NCBI GenBank assembly: GCA_963714795.1
Contig: CAVQPS010000006.1
Span: forward strand, 372,001 to 436,000
Direction of reading: 5' to 3'
From: DATIXJ01 sp963714795
Lineage (GTDB): Bacteria > Bacteroidota > Ignavibacteria > UBA10030 > SZUA-254
Length of the DNA stretch: 64,000 bases
Position numbers and translations under genes: made by a program. Positions 46,701-53,423 of this stretch are shown here, piece after piece. Within the stretch, counting starts at the first letter, position 1, and the number at the start of each line of letters is the position of its first letter. Under the pieces are notes generated by a model. The model had not been told where the DNA came from and searched no databases. It worked only from the letters and a program-made list of their open reading frames with translations.

Positions 46701-46908
46701 CATTTTCGGGTTGCCCAGGAGATCGTATATAACCGTCAAAGTGTTTGATATTCTTGGACAACTCATTGCAACATTATACAATGGATATGCCGAAGCAGGG
46801 TTTACGTCGGTGACGTGGAATGCAACCGAAGTTCCAAGCGGCGTCTATTTTTATCAACTTATTTCTCCGTCTCAGCAATTTACAAGAAAACTGGTTCTCC
46901 TTCGATAA
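43747..46908 (+). CDS. T9SS-secreted multidomain glycanase-like protein (alpha-barrel, Ig/PKD-like x2, LamG)
   Basis: 1053 residues. Signal anchor (IGYIVFILLLCVTTVLPQ). Residues about 35-560 look like an alpha-helical toroid with aromatic-rich loops (DDWWYETMPNVFFYQLNYLYPG, NMDHRGWYLQTMTPYDNSVHEPEAAGA, NWGGYDCSGLIGEVNGINNYAF). Two Ig/PKD-like domains follow (ATDDNQDSLSYLW, VADSNVGTLSYVW), then a concanavalin/LamG domain (LVAYYAFNGNAIDGSGNNNNG...YIDIPNSSGL), and a T9SS tail (QNYPNPFNPTTTI). Probably the surface enzyme that first attacks the polysaccharide, but no catalytic family is recognised. Overlaps the preceding gene by ATGA. Confidence 0.7.
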   Translation: MKHVRMQYRFDHRYIGYIVFILLLCVTTVLPQQLSVTRIDQMPNIPAPYQMRNWKSVARGYDSLVFNFNLTGTYLPLVWINSNTVNYPAQNSFGLNTVVGTTAPTSAEAINCLPAVVGASLSGIDKTTQNGSNFVLMSEEWFNKRPEQNVYKNHPVDDTGDDWWYETMPNVFFYQLNYLYPGTGDFNNQFTTVADRWLLATQTMGGSATPWQIPNMDHRGWYLQTMTPYDNSVHEPEAAGAIGWILYNAWVKTHNPKYRIGAEWAMEFLNGLSSNPSYELQLSYGTYLAARMNAELGTTYDIAKMVNWCFDVGPLRSWGAMVGNWGGYDCSGLIGEVNGINNYAFAMNTFEQIGELVPMVRYDDRFARAIGKWVLNAANASRLFYPKFLPSANQDSYAWAQQYDSMSVIGHEAMRQFNGGTSPYATGDAISGGWGLTTLALYGSSHVGILGGIIDTTNVPMILKLDVLKTDYYHDTAYPTFLYFNPYDSTVNVAVDVGNGQNDLYDAVSNQFLQNSVSGMTNFSISGNTAVLLVIIPSGGNVRYQLNKMLVNGIVVDYNSGQTVGNYPPRIKSLSSIRSTILRGDTVNIYCTATDDNQDSLSYLWRTGAGTRVGSGPTIRWVAPNLIGNDSISCIVNDGKGGSDTATVIINVVAVLIQPPVILKFSAQPRKIDLNAVSQLTCTVADSNVGTLSYVWGANQGSISGTGSSVKWTAPDTAGNYMIYCSVTDSLGNNVRDSIGIEVRDFSQIQTGQLVAYYAFNGNAIDGSGNNNNGVVHSATLVSDRNGNPGSAYSFNGTTSYIDIPNSSGLNFQQSISTNFWINIGAFFTREQYPLSHGNYQNRWKISISNNHVRWTVKTATGVKDLDSETEPLLNTWYNVTTVYNGSDYELYINGNLDAFSSWSGLISTTTIDLVFGQDLPTDQQYNFQGKLDEVRIYNYGLSMQEIQQLAGNITAVDEHKPGLIPNDFTLDQNYPNPFNPTTTIIFGLPRRSYITVKVFDILGQLIATLYNGYAEAGFTSVTWNATEVPSGVYFYQLISPSQQFTRKLVLLR

Positions 46909-46915
46909 GAATATC

Positions 46916-49360
46916 ATGAAAACAATTTCTCTGAATGGTCCATGGCGTTTCAAAGCGGTCAACAAATACCGGAAGCTGCCGTTGCATGCCCCCAAAGTGG
47001 TTCAATGGATGAAAGCGACCGTCCCGGGAACCGTCCACACCGATTTGCTTGCCGGTAAAAAAATTCCTGATCCTTTTTACCGGATGAATGAAAATGAAAT
47101 TCAATGGATTGATTTGCAGCAATGGCTGTATCAAAAGGAATTTACTATAACACCGGCAATGTTGAGGGAAGACTTCGTTGTTCTTGTTGCGGAAGGGCTT
47201 GATACGTATGCCGCCATCATGATGAATGGAAAAGCGGTTGACCATACATCGAACATGTTTATAGAACACCGCATTGATGTTAAACGGTATCTTCGTCCCG
47301 GCAAAAACAGGATCGAGATATTGTTTGATTCTCCGACAATCCGGTCGAAGCAATTAGAAGAACGAAATGGCGCCCTTCGGGTCGCGCTCGAACCGCATCG
47401 TGTGTACGTCCGGAAGGCGCAGTATTCATTCAGCTGGGATTGGGGACCGAAGATAACGACATCCGGCATTTGGCGAAACATTTCACTCCAGGCGTTTAGC
47501 GGCAGGCTCAAAAATCCATTCGTGAAGATTCTTTCAGTCGATAAACGGGAAGCTGTTGCTGAAATATCCGTTGAAATCGAAGCAAACTCTCCACGATCGT
47601 ATCAGCTCCGAACATTCATCGCAGGAAATTCGGTCTCTCTTGAGGTTGTGAAGGAAGCTTCCGGTTCAACGATAACATTTCGTGTGCATATTCCGAATCC
47701 GCAGCTTTGGTGGCCTCATGGTTATGGGAAACAACCCATGTACATGGCTTTATTTTCTCTCCTTCGTGACGGAATTGAGATACATCAGATCGAAGTTCCG
47801 TTTGCAATCCGAACGGTGCGTTTACTCCAGGAAAAAGATACGGAGGGGAGATCATTTATCGTTGAAGTGAACGGTGTCAAAATATATTGTAAGGGTGCAG
47901 ATTGGATTCCGGGTGATAATTGTATTCCGCGCATTAGCGATACAACCTATGAAACTCTTCTTCGTTTTGCCGGAGATGCGCATATGAATATGATTCGGGT
48001 TTGGGGCGGGGGAATTTACGAACAGGATATTTTCTACAATCTTTGCGATCAGATGGGATTGATGGTCTGGCAGGATTTTATGTATGCATGCGGCGAATAT
48101 CCCCAGTCCGCCTGGTTTCTTCAGCAATCGAAAGTTGAAGCGGAACATATTGTGAAGCGGCTTCGCAATCACCCGAGTATCGTGCTCTGGTGCGGTAATA
48201 ATGAATGTGAATGGCTGTTTTGTACGGAGAATCCGGAGAAAACGGCTGATGATATGAATGGGACAAAAATATTTCGGGATATTTTGCCGGAAACATGTAA
48301 AAAATTTGATGGAACCCGTCCGTACTGGAGAAGTTCACCATTCGGAACCGGATTTCCGAATGCCGAATCGAATGGCAATCATCATCAATGGACAGTCTGG
48401 AGTTACTGGAAAGATTACAAGGAGTATGAAAACGATACTGCCCGATTTATCAGCGAATTCGGGTTTCAGGCTCCTGCAAACCGCCGCACGTTTGAGGAAG
48501 TCACGTTGCCGGACGATCGGCATCCGCAATCTCCTGTCATGGAGCATCACAATAAACAGGTTGAAGGGACAGAGCGGTTGCTTCGGTTTCAAGCTGCACA
48601 TTTTCGGTTAAGCAATTCTTTCGACGGCTTTATCTACAAAGGACAGCTCGTTCAGGCAGAAGCATTAAAGTGTGCCGTCGAGCATTGGAGGAGGAGAAAA
48701 TTTTCCACTGCGGGTTCACTTTTTTGGCAGCTCAATGATTGCTGGCCCGTCAGCAGTTGGGCGGTGATTGACAGCAAGCTTCGTCCGAAAGCTGCATATT
48801 ACGCCGCAAAACGATTTTTCGCTCCAATGCTATTGAGTTTTAAACATACACAGGAAGGCATTGAAGTGTGGGTAACCGGTGACCGTTTAGAACGTTTCGC
48901 CGGTGAAATCAACCTGCAATTGATTTCCTTTCGGGGAAAAATTCTTTGGAAAAAGAAGCTGGAGATTTCTCTCGCATCAAACTCTTCTAAAAAGTTCTTT
49001 TTGATACCCCGGCCGCTTTATGCAAAACATGATGTCCAAACGATCTACCTGTCTGGTACTCTTTCGGGAGATCGGAATATCGAGTCGGCCAACCGGTTCT
49101 TTTTTTCGGAGCCGAAATATTGGAAGCTTCCGAAAGGGAGAGCCGCAATTCAATTGAAAAAGGAAAAATCGGGAAGATGGACGTTGACAATCAGGGCAAA
49201 AACGTTTCTCAAGGGCGTTCGGGTGGAGATTGATGGAGAAGAAATAGTTTTTGAGGATAATTATTTTGATCTTGATGCGGGGAGCGTGAAATCAATGACA
49301 TTCGACTCTCATCTCACCGCCGCAAAGATTCGGAAACTGCTTCGTGTGCGATGGCTCTAG
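46916..49360 (+). CDS. GH2 beta-mannosidase
   Basis: 814 residues from the ATG at 46916 (MKTISLNGPWRF...); a longer frame would overlap the T9SS tail of the gene before it. N-terminal jelly roll with LNGPWRF and TVPGTVHTDLLAGKKIPDPFYRMNE, Ig domain, then the TIM barrel. Acid/base Glu in VLWCGNNE (about residue 428), nucleophile Glu in FISEFGFQ (about 515), and GADWIPGDNCIPR plus RVWGGGIYE before them: this is the beta-mannosidase branch (ManA/MANBA type), not galactosidase. No signal peptide, hence cytosolic, cleaving terminal beta-mannose from imported oligosaccharides. Ends tail-to-tail with the GH130 gene. Confidence 0.92.
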   Translation: MKTISLNGPWRFKAVNKYRKLPLHAPKVVQWMKATVPGTVHTDLLAGKKIPDPFYRMNENEIQWIDLQQWLYQKEFTITPAMLREDFVVLVAEGLDTYAAIMMNGKAVDHTSNMFIEHRIDVKRYLRPGKNRIEILFDSPTIRSKQLEERNGALRVALEPHRVYVRKAQYSFSWDWGPKITTSGIWRNISLQAFSGRLKNPFVKILSVDKREAVAEISVEIEANSPRSYQLRTFIAGNSVSLEVVKEASGSTITFRVHIPNPQLWWPHGYGKQPMYMALFSLLRDGIEIHQIEVPFAIRTVRLLQEKDTEGRSFIVEVNGVKIYCKGADWIPGDNCIPRISDTTYETLLRFAGDAHMNMIRVWGGGIYEQDIFYNLCDQMGLMVWQDFMYACGEYPQSAWFLQQSKVEAEHIVKRLRNHPSIVLWCGNNECEWLFCTENPEKTADDMNGTKIFRDILPETCKKFDGTRPYWRSSPFGTGFPNAESNGNHHQWTVWSYWKDYKEYENDTARFISEFGFQAPANRRTFEEVTLPDDRHPQSPVMEHHNKQVEGTERLLRFQAAHFRLSNSFDGFIYKGQLVQAEALKCAVEHWRRRKFSTAGSLFWQLNDCWPVSSWAVIDSKLRPKAAYYAAKRFFAPMLLSFKHTQEGIEVWVTGDRLERFAGEINLQLISFRGKILWKKKLEISLASNSSKKFFLIPRPLYAKHDVQTIYLSGTLSGDRNIESANRFFFSEPKYWKLPKGRAAIQLKKEKSGRWTLTIRAKTFLKGVRVEIDGEEIVFEDNYFDLDAGSVKSMTFDSHLTAAKIRKLLRVRWL

Positions 49361-50421
49361 GATGAATAGTATTTCTGTAATTCGGATTTTGAAATTCTTC
49401 CTCCGAGAACGACGCTATCCGCACCGGCGTACGGAAAATAGAGATCACCGTTGTAGAAATATGCTCCGCAAATAAAAAGAACATTGCCGACCCCGAGGTC
49501 TTTGTCGGCAATTTTTTCTGCGGGAATCGTGGGACGAAGCAACGGTTCGTTTCGTTTCATGATAATTTCTTTCGAAGAAAAATCCACTATTGCAATTCCC
49601 AAATCGTATTCCCGTTCACCGGCAATAGTACGATTGCCGATATGGTAGATGAGCAAATATTTTTCTTGCCCGATCCATAACGGAGGCGCTCCGCCGCCGA
49701 TCCACGTATCGGCGAACAGTGGGTTTGGCATCGGTTTCATCAAGAGACCCCGGCTTTTCCATTCGCCGAAAATATTGTCCGATTCCGCCGAATGCATTGT
49801 CATCGGATGTTCACCCTGCATCGGGCGATGGAACATGACATATTTTCCGCCAATTTTTCGATCAAATAATATTGCATTTTTATTCTGAACGGTGTTGATG
49901 CCTCCGCGGAGGAGTCCGTGTTTTTTCCAGTGAACGAAGTCGGTTGTCGTCGCAACTGCAATGCGAATGATATTTTCCGGAATTCCTCTGCTGTACGCTG
50001 TGTAGAACATGACGTACTGATTGCCGATTTTTGTGATGCGTGCATCTTCGACACCGAGGTTGTCATAGTCTTTGTCGGGAACGATGACCGGTTCTGAGTG
50101 GCGTGCAAGAAGCGTGAGAGTCGGGCTTAAGACCGCTAATCCAATTGAAGAGCAGGTGTAATCGTGTTCAGGAGTGGATAATCCCTGTGCTCGATAGAGA
50201 AGAAAGCATAATCCCGGTTGAGATCGTAAAATTTGTTTTGTCGCATTGTCAAAAGGAAGTTGTTCAATAATATGGGCGAGTTCGGACTGGTCTGAAACAA
50301 AAGCGCAAGCCGGGTTAAACGTAACTTTATTTTCCCATGGATGGGAGGGAACTCTTTGAATGATCGGTTCGCCGGCATTCAAACGTTCAACGATAGGTAC
50401 GATAGCATTTTGAATTTTCAT
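49357..50421 (-). CDS. GH130 beta-mannoside phosphorylase
   Basis: 354 residues, five-bladed propeller. Landmarks: VTFNPACAF near the N-terminus, LLYRAQG, GVEDARIT with the proton-donor Asp at residue 126, MFHRPM, WIGGGAPPLWIG...LLIYHIG and YFPYAGADS. These enzymes split beta-mannosyl bonds with phosphate, giving mannose 1-phosphate; members act on Man-Glc, mannan oligosaccharides or Man-GlcNAc. Cytosolic; it complements the beta-mannosidase encoded head-on. The two genes share the four bases CTAG so that each stop is TAG. A repeat element begins only 54 bp upstream of its start. Confidence 0.93.
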   Translation of the reverse strand: MKIQNAIVPIVERLNAGEPIIQRVPSHPWENKVTFNPACAFVSDQSELAHIIEQLPFDNATKQILRSQPGLCFLLYRAQGLSTPEHDYTCSSIGLAVLSPTLTLLARHSEPVIVPDKDYDNLGVEDARITKIGNQYVMFYTAYSRGIPENIIRIAVATTTDFVHWKKHGLLRGGINTVQNKNAILFDRKIGGKYVMFHRPMQGEHPMTMHSAESDNIFGEWKSRGLLMKPMPNPLFADTWIGGGAPPLWIGQEKYLLIYHIGNRTIAGEREYDLGIAIVDFSSKEIIMKRNEPLLRPTIPAEKIADKDLGVGNVLFICGAYFYNGDLYFPYAGADSVVLGGRISKSELQKYYSS

Positions 50422-50474
50422 ATGTTTTTAAAAATACTGAATAACGGATAGAAATGCAATGACCAAAATGGCAG

Positions 50475-50605
50475 GGTACTGTCCTAATTTGTGCGGTCGG
50501 GTCTTTCGACCCGACCGAAACCCTCTGATGTCAGGTCGTCCCGAAAGGATCCCCTTGGGAAAAGACCTGACATCACACAGATCCGTTTCATATTAGGACA
50601 GTACC
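50475..50605. mobile_element. 131-bp inverted-repeat element, family B, with perfect 8-bp target duplication
   Basis: Ends GGTACTGTCCTAAT and, read inward from the right, GGTACTGTCCTAAT. Flanked by AATGGCAG on both sides (50467-50474 and 50606-50613). The interior has two perfect hairpins: CGGTCGGGTC/GACCCGACCG and GATGTCAGGTC/GACCTGACATC. A second copy at 58962-59091 is nearly identical. No ORF. It separates the GH130 start from upstream DNA. Confidence 0.88.
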
Positions 50606-50623
50606 AATGGCAGAAAGGTGTTT

Positions 50624-50700
50624 TAGGTCTGTCTGATGTATAGATCGCCGTAATTTTTCCCGCCCGAGTTTTCTTCCAAACATTCATATAATCAAACGCA
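50624..50700. repeat. Direct repeat, left copy (decayed duplicate of the tRNA-Val promoter region)
   Basis: Shares GTCTGATGTAT, GTAATTTTTCCCGC, GAGTTTTCTTC and TTCATATA in the same order and spacing with 53148-53229. It keeps a good -10 (TATAAT, 50687-50692), but its -35 position reads CCGAGT. No tRNA gene follows. Confidence 0.7.
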
Positions 50701-50755
50701 AAAAGCATCGTTATTATCCGCTTCGATTGCGCAACTTCTGAATTGAGAAACTGGG

Positions 50756-50790
50756 GATAAAAAAGCCGCAGGAGGACTTTCCTGCGGCTT
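50756..50790 (-). terminator. Rho-independent terminator of the pilin-like gene
   Basis: On the minus strand AAGCCGCAGGA (50780-50790) pairs perfectly with TCCTGCGGCTT (50763-50773), followed by six T. It ends transcription 24 nt after the pilin-like stop. Confidence 0.9.
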
Positions 50791-50813
50791 CACTTAACAA
50801 GGGTCACAAAATC

Positions 50814-51191
50814 TTACCAGCCAGTATAAACCAGTGTAGTATTCCCCATGGAGTCGCATGTACACGTTGCCACATATGAACTATTCATCGTTGAGGTACC
50901 GGTTAAAGTGGCCGTCGTAGATGAAACTGTACCCACTGCGTAGGTTCCATCGTTATCGCTCGCCATTTTATTTGGTATCGTGTATCCGGTATACCCTCCA
51001 CTGCCACCACCCAGTGTCGTAGGACGAATTCTGTACTGGTATGCATCGGCTGCTAAATTGACTAAGCTGGAAGTGACACCGTCCTTATTGGCTTGTATGC
51101 TGTGTGCGCCGAATTGCGAAATACCGACGGCAATTGCAATACCGACAACGATGACGCCAAGGATAATGAGCAAGAGTTGCTGTTGACCCAT
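50814..51191 (-). CDS. Pilin-like membrane-anchored protein with a DAYxYR/GYxIP head
   Basis: 125 residues. The start ATG is preceded by AAGGA at good spacing. The first 25 residues (MGQQQLLLIILGVIVVGIAI) form an uncharged hydrophobic helix that continues into an amphipathic helix (SIQANKDGVTSSLVNLAADA), as in type IV pilins, but without an obvious charged leader or prepilin cleavage site. The head (about 43-125) has AADAYQYR, GGGSGGYTGYTIP, then four to five strands with CTC near the end. The head matches three modules inside the T9SS protein encoded at 14121-18326. Single gene with its own terminator. Could be a pseudopilin or a membrane-tethered surface protein; no pilus machinery is nearby. 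Confidence 0.7.
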   Translation of the reverse strand: MGQQQLLLIILGVIVVGIAIAVGISQFGAHSIQANKDGVTSSLVNLAADAYQYRIRPTTLGGGSGGYTGYTIPNKMASDNDGTYAVGTVSSTTATLTGTSTMNSSYVATCTCDSMGNTTLVYTGW

Positions 51192-51296
51192 AATTTGTAA
51201 TCCTTAATTGTTAATTTAACTATTTTTAAGGCTTTAAATTCGGTTTATATATATCAACCTTAAGTTATGTTATCATTCGTAAGCAATCAATCAGGT

Positions 51297-51314
51297 GTTT
51301 GACCCAGATCAAAC
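51297..51314. promoter_or_regulatory. FNR/CRP-like palindrome
   Basis: GTTTGA, six bases, TCAAAC: a perfect 6-bp inverted repeat that contains TTGAC-N4-ATCAA, one mismatch from the FNR consensus TTGAT-N4-ATCAA. It lies about 105 bp upstream of the pilin-like gene on the minus strand and 290 bp upstream of the plus-strand gene. Functional status unknown. Confidence 0.35.
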
Positions 51315-51352
51315 CCCGATTTTTTCTACTGTTGTAGTTCTTTTATGTTCCG

Positions 51353-51457
51353 AGCATTCGCCACACCTTTGCAAGTCGGTTAGTGCAGGATGGTGTTTCC
51401 CTCTACGAAGTGCAGAAATTGTTAGGGCATAGCAATATTGCTGTTAGTATAGTGTGA
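51353..51457 (+). pseudogene. Tyrosine recombinase (integrase) remnant
   Basis: Thirty-four codons to a TGA translate as the end of a phage-type integrase: RHTFASRLVQDGVSLYEV, then QKLLGHSNIAVSIV. This includes the catalytic Arg and His of the HxxR region and the LGHS box. The region before the Arg is not coding and the tyrosine nucleophile segment is absent, so it is a fragment. It lies inside the segment bounded by direct repeats beside tRNA-Val. Confidence 0.85.
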
Positions 51458-51475
51458 AAAGTGGGTTTGTTAATC

Positions 51476-51504
51476 TTGACTTTACGGTCTTAAAAGGTTA
51501 CAAT
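51476..51504 (+). promoter_or_regulatory. Sigma70-like promoter of the YD-repeat T9SS gene
   Basis: TTGACT (51476-51481), 17-bp spacer, TACAAT (51499-51504). The predicted leader is about 75 nt before the ATG at 51587. The rest of the 51192-51586 gap holds only the FNR-like site and the integrase remnant. Confidence 0.55.
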
Positions 51505-51586
51505 TACTTATCACTTCTATGCATTCTTTTCTTCTTGCGCTTTTAATTCCAAAACTGTTTAGACTTTTACAGTTGGGAGATTTAAA

Positions 51587-53077
51587 ATGAAAACTAAAAT
51601 ACTTCTTTTCGTAGCTTTTCTCGTGATTGCTGCCTGTCCAACTCATTCTCAAACTTCAATTCCCAATCAATTTGAAAGAACTATTGATATATTACGAAAT
51701 CAGTATCCTATGGGGCAGCTTTATCGACAATATGGCAATCAATCTTTTTCTATGTCAGTGAATTCAATCAAAGAAAGGTTGCTTGCTCATCAGAAACAAA
51801 TTCTTTCTAAGAATACAGTTCTTTCGGCCGGAGAGATTGTTGTTGATATCTATCAGACTTGGAAAAACAATGGATGGGTGAATTCTGGAAAAGACAGCAC
51901 TACCGCCGATTCTCTTGGTCACACAATCAATCTTGTGGTTGAAACTGGGAATGGTAGTCCGTGGCGGAATTCCTACCAACACAGTTACACGTATGATAAG
52001 TATGAACATGAGACAAGCGATTTGTATCAGACATGGAGTGGAAATGTATGGGTAAACAGCACTAATGACACTTACACCTATGATGCGAATGGGAATCAAA
52101 CCAATAATTTGTACCAGACATGGAATGATAGTGCGTGGGTGAATGATTATCAATTTATTTCAACGTATGATATTAGCGGAAATGAGACCAGCATTTTATA
52201 CCAGACATGGAATGTTAATTCATGGGTGAACTCTTGGCAAGACATTTGTTCTTATGATGTACGCCGACGTATGACAGAAGATTTATCCCAATTGTGGAGT
52301 GGTGGTGTTTGGATAAATAGTACAGAATATAGTTTTACTTACCGTTCAAACGGATTTGATTACAGTGAATTACAACAAGATTGGATTGTTACAAGATGGG
52401 TAAGTCAATATTTAGATAACTTTACCTACGATAGTATCGGGCGTCTTACGCACTGGGTAACGCAAGGATGGAATAATGTATGGGAAAATATAGGACAATA
52501 CTTTTTTATTTACGACGATAACGGCAATGTTGAAAGCCAAGTTCATCAAGTGTGGAAAGACAGTGCTTGGGCGAATGATTATCAGTTTAGTTACACCTAT
52601 GATGGAAATGGTCATGAAACTCAGAAATTGTACGAATCAGGTAATGATAGCTCTTGGGTAAAGTCTTACCAATATATTTACACGTATGATGTGAACGGAA
52701 ATGAAACCATTTCCTTAAACCAGGATTGGAATGGCAGTGCATGGGTGAATAATACTCAGGACATTTACACTTATCAATCTGTAACAGCCGTAAAAGAAAC
52801 TCCGAAATTACCTAATCAATATGCTTTATCCCAAAACTATCCTAACCCATTCAATCCCTCAACACAAATCAGTTATACTCTGTCAAAAGCAAGCAATGTC
52901 ACTCTGAAAATATACGATGTTCTCGGTCAGCAGATAACAACTCTTTTCAACGAGAAGAACGAACCGGGAGAACATTCAGTCAGTTGGAATGCTTTAAATG
53001 TTCCAAGCGGTGTTTACTTTTACAGAATCGTTGCTGGTGATTTTGTGCAGACGAAGAAGATGGTATTGATGAAATAG
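51587..53077 (+). CDS. T9SS-secreted YD-like repeat protein
   Basis: 496 residues with a signal peptide (MKTKILLFVAFLVIAACPTHSQ). From about residue 85 to 400, about ten repeats of roughly 28-32 residues follow the pattern YTYDxNGNET-x-LYQTWNxSxWVNxxQ. These resemble the YD repeats of RHS/tyrosine-aspartate proteins, which wrap into spiral beta structures. The C-terminus is a T9SS domain (QNYPNPFNPST...KKMVLMK). No toxin or protease domain is seen, so a surface or matrix protein is likelier than an RHS toxin. Lies in the repeat-bounded segment next to tRNA-Val and looks A/T-richer than its neighbours. Confidence 0.8.
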   Translation: MKTKILLFVAFLVIAACPTHSQTSIPNQFERTIDILRNQYPMGQLYRQYGNQSFSMSVNSIKERLLAHQKQILSKNTVLSAGEIVVDIYQTWKNNGWVNSGKDSTTADSLGHTINLVVETGNGSPWRNSYQHSYTYDKYEHETSDLYQTWSGNVWVNSTNDTYTYDANGNQTNNLYQTWNDSAWVNDYQFISTYDISGNETSILYQTWNVNSWVNSWQDICSYDVRRRMTEDLSQLWSGGVWINSTEYSFTYRSNGFDYSELQQDWIVTRWVSQYLDNFTYDSIGRLTHWVTQGWNNVWENIGQYFFIYDDNGNVESQVHQVWKDSAWANDYQFSYTYDGNGHETQKLYESGNDSSWVKSYQYIYTYDVNGNETISLNQDWNGSAWVNNTQDIYTYQSVTAVKETPKLPNQYALSQNYPNPFNPSTQISYTLSKASNVTLKIYDVLGQQITTLFNEKNEPGEHSVSWNALNVPSGVYFYRIVAGDFVQTKKMVLMK

Positions 53078-53113
53078 AACTTCGGGCAACATCCTCCCCG
53101 GTAGCTGTATATT

Positions 53114-53144
53114 AAAAAAAACCCGACCTGAAAAAGGTACGGGT
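53114..53144. terminator. Possible terminator hairpin
   Basis: ACCCGACCT pairs with AGGTACGGGT with a 1-2 nt bulge (53121-53144), preceded by seven A and without a T run on the plus strand. It follows the YD-repeat gene by about 40 bp; weak. Confidence 0.35.
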
Positions 53145-53147
53145 GTT

Positions 53148-53229
53148 CTGGTTCGGTCTGATGTATGTGTAGTTTCCGGTAATTTTTCCCGCTTGAGTTT
53201 TCTTCGAAACTTTCATATATTCAAAATGC
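53148..53229. repeat. Direct repeat, right copy, containing the tRNA-Val promoter
   Basis: Partner of 50624-50700; about 2.5 kb apart in the same orientation. The two copies share long identical blocks with a few indels. Confidence 0.7.
53193..53221 (+). promoter_or_regulatory. Promoter of tRNA-Val
   Basis: TTGAGT (53193-53198), 17-bp spacer, TATATT (53216-53221), 75 bp before the tRNA 5' end. Confidence 0.6.
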
Positions 53230-53295
53230 GATTGAAATCATTCAGGATTTCGTTAACAGCTGGTTTCAGTCGGTACGAAAGTTGCCCACAATGAT

Positions 53296-53370
53296 GGGCG
53301 CTTAGCTCAGCTGGTTCAGAGCGTACGCCTCACACGCGTAAGGTCACTGGTTCGATCCCAGTAGCGCCCA
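53296..53370 (+). tRNA. tRNA-Val (anticodon CAC)
   Basis: A full cloverleaf can be drawn: acceptor GGGCGCT/AGCGCCC, D stem GCTC/GAGC, anticodon stem TACGC/GCGTA with loop CTCACAC (anticodon CAC reading GUG), T stem ACTGG/CCAGT with TTCGATC loop, discriminator A. The CCA end is not encoded. No sign of truncation. Confidence 0.96.
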
Positions 53371-53423
53371 CAACAATATTTCCTGATTGCCAACCATTTC
53401 TGTAACGATTTTGGCAGGATATC

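Noticed and set aside
51587..53077. RHS/polymorphic toxin
   Set aside because: No RHS core, protease motif or variable toxin tip; the protein ends in a T9SS domain and no immunity gene follows.
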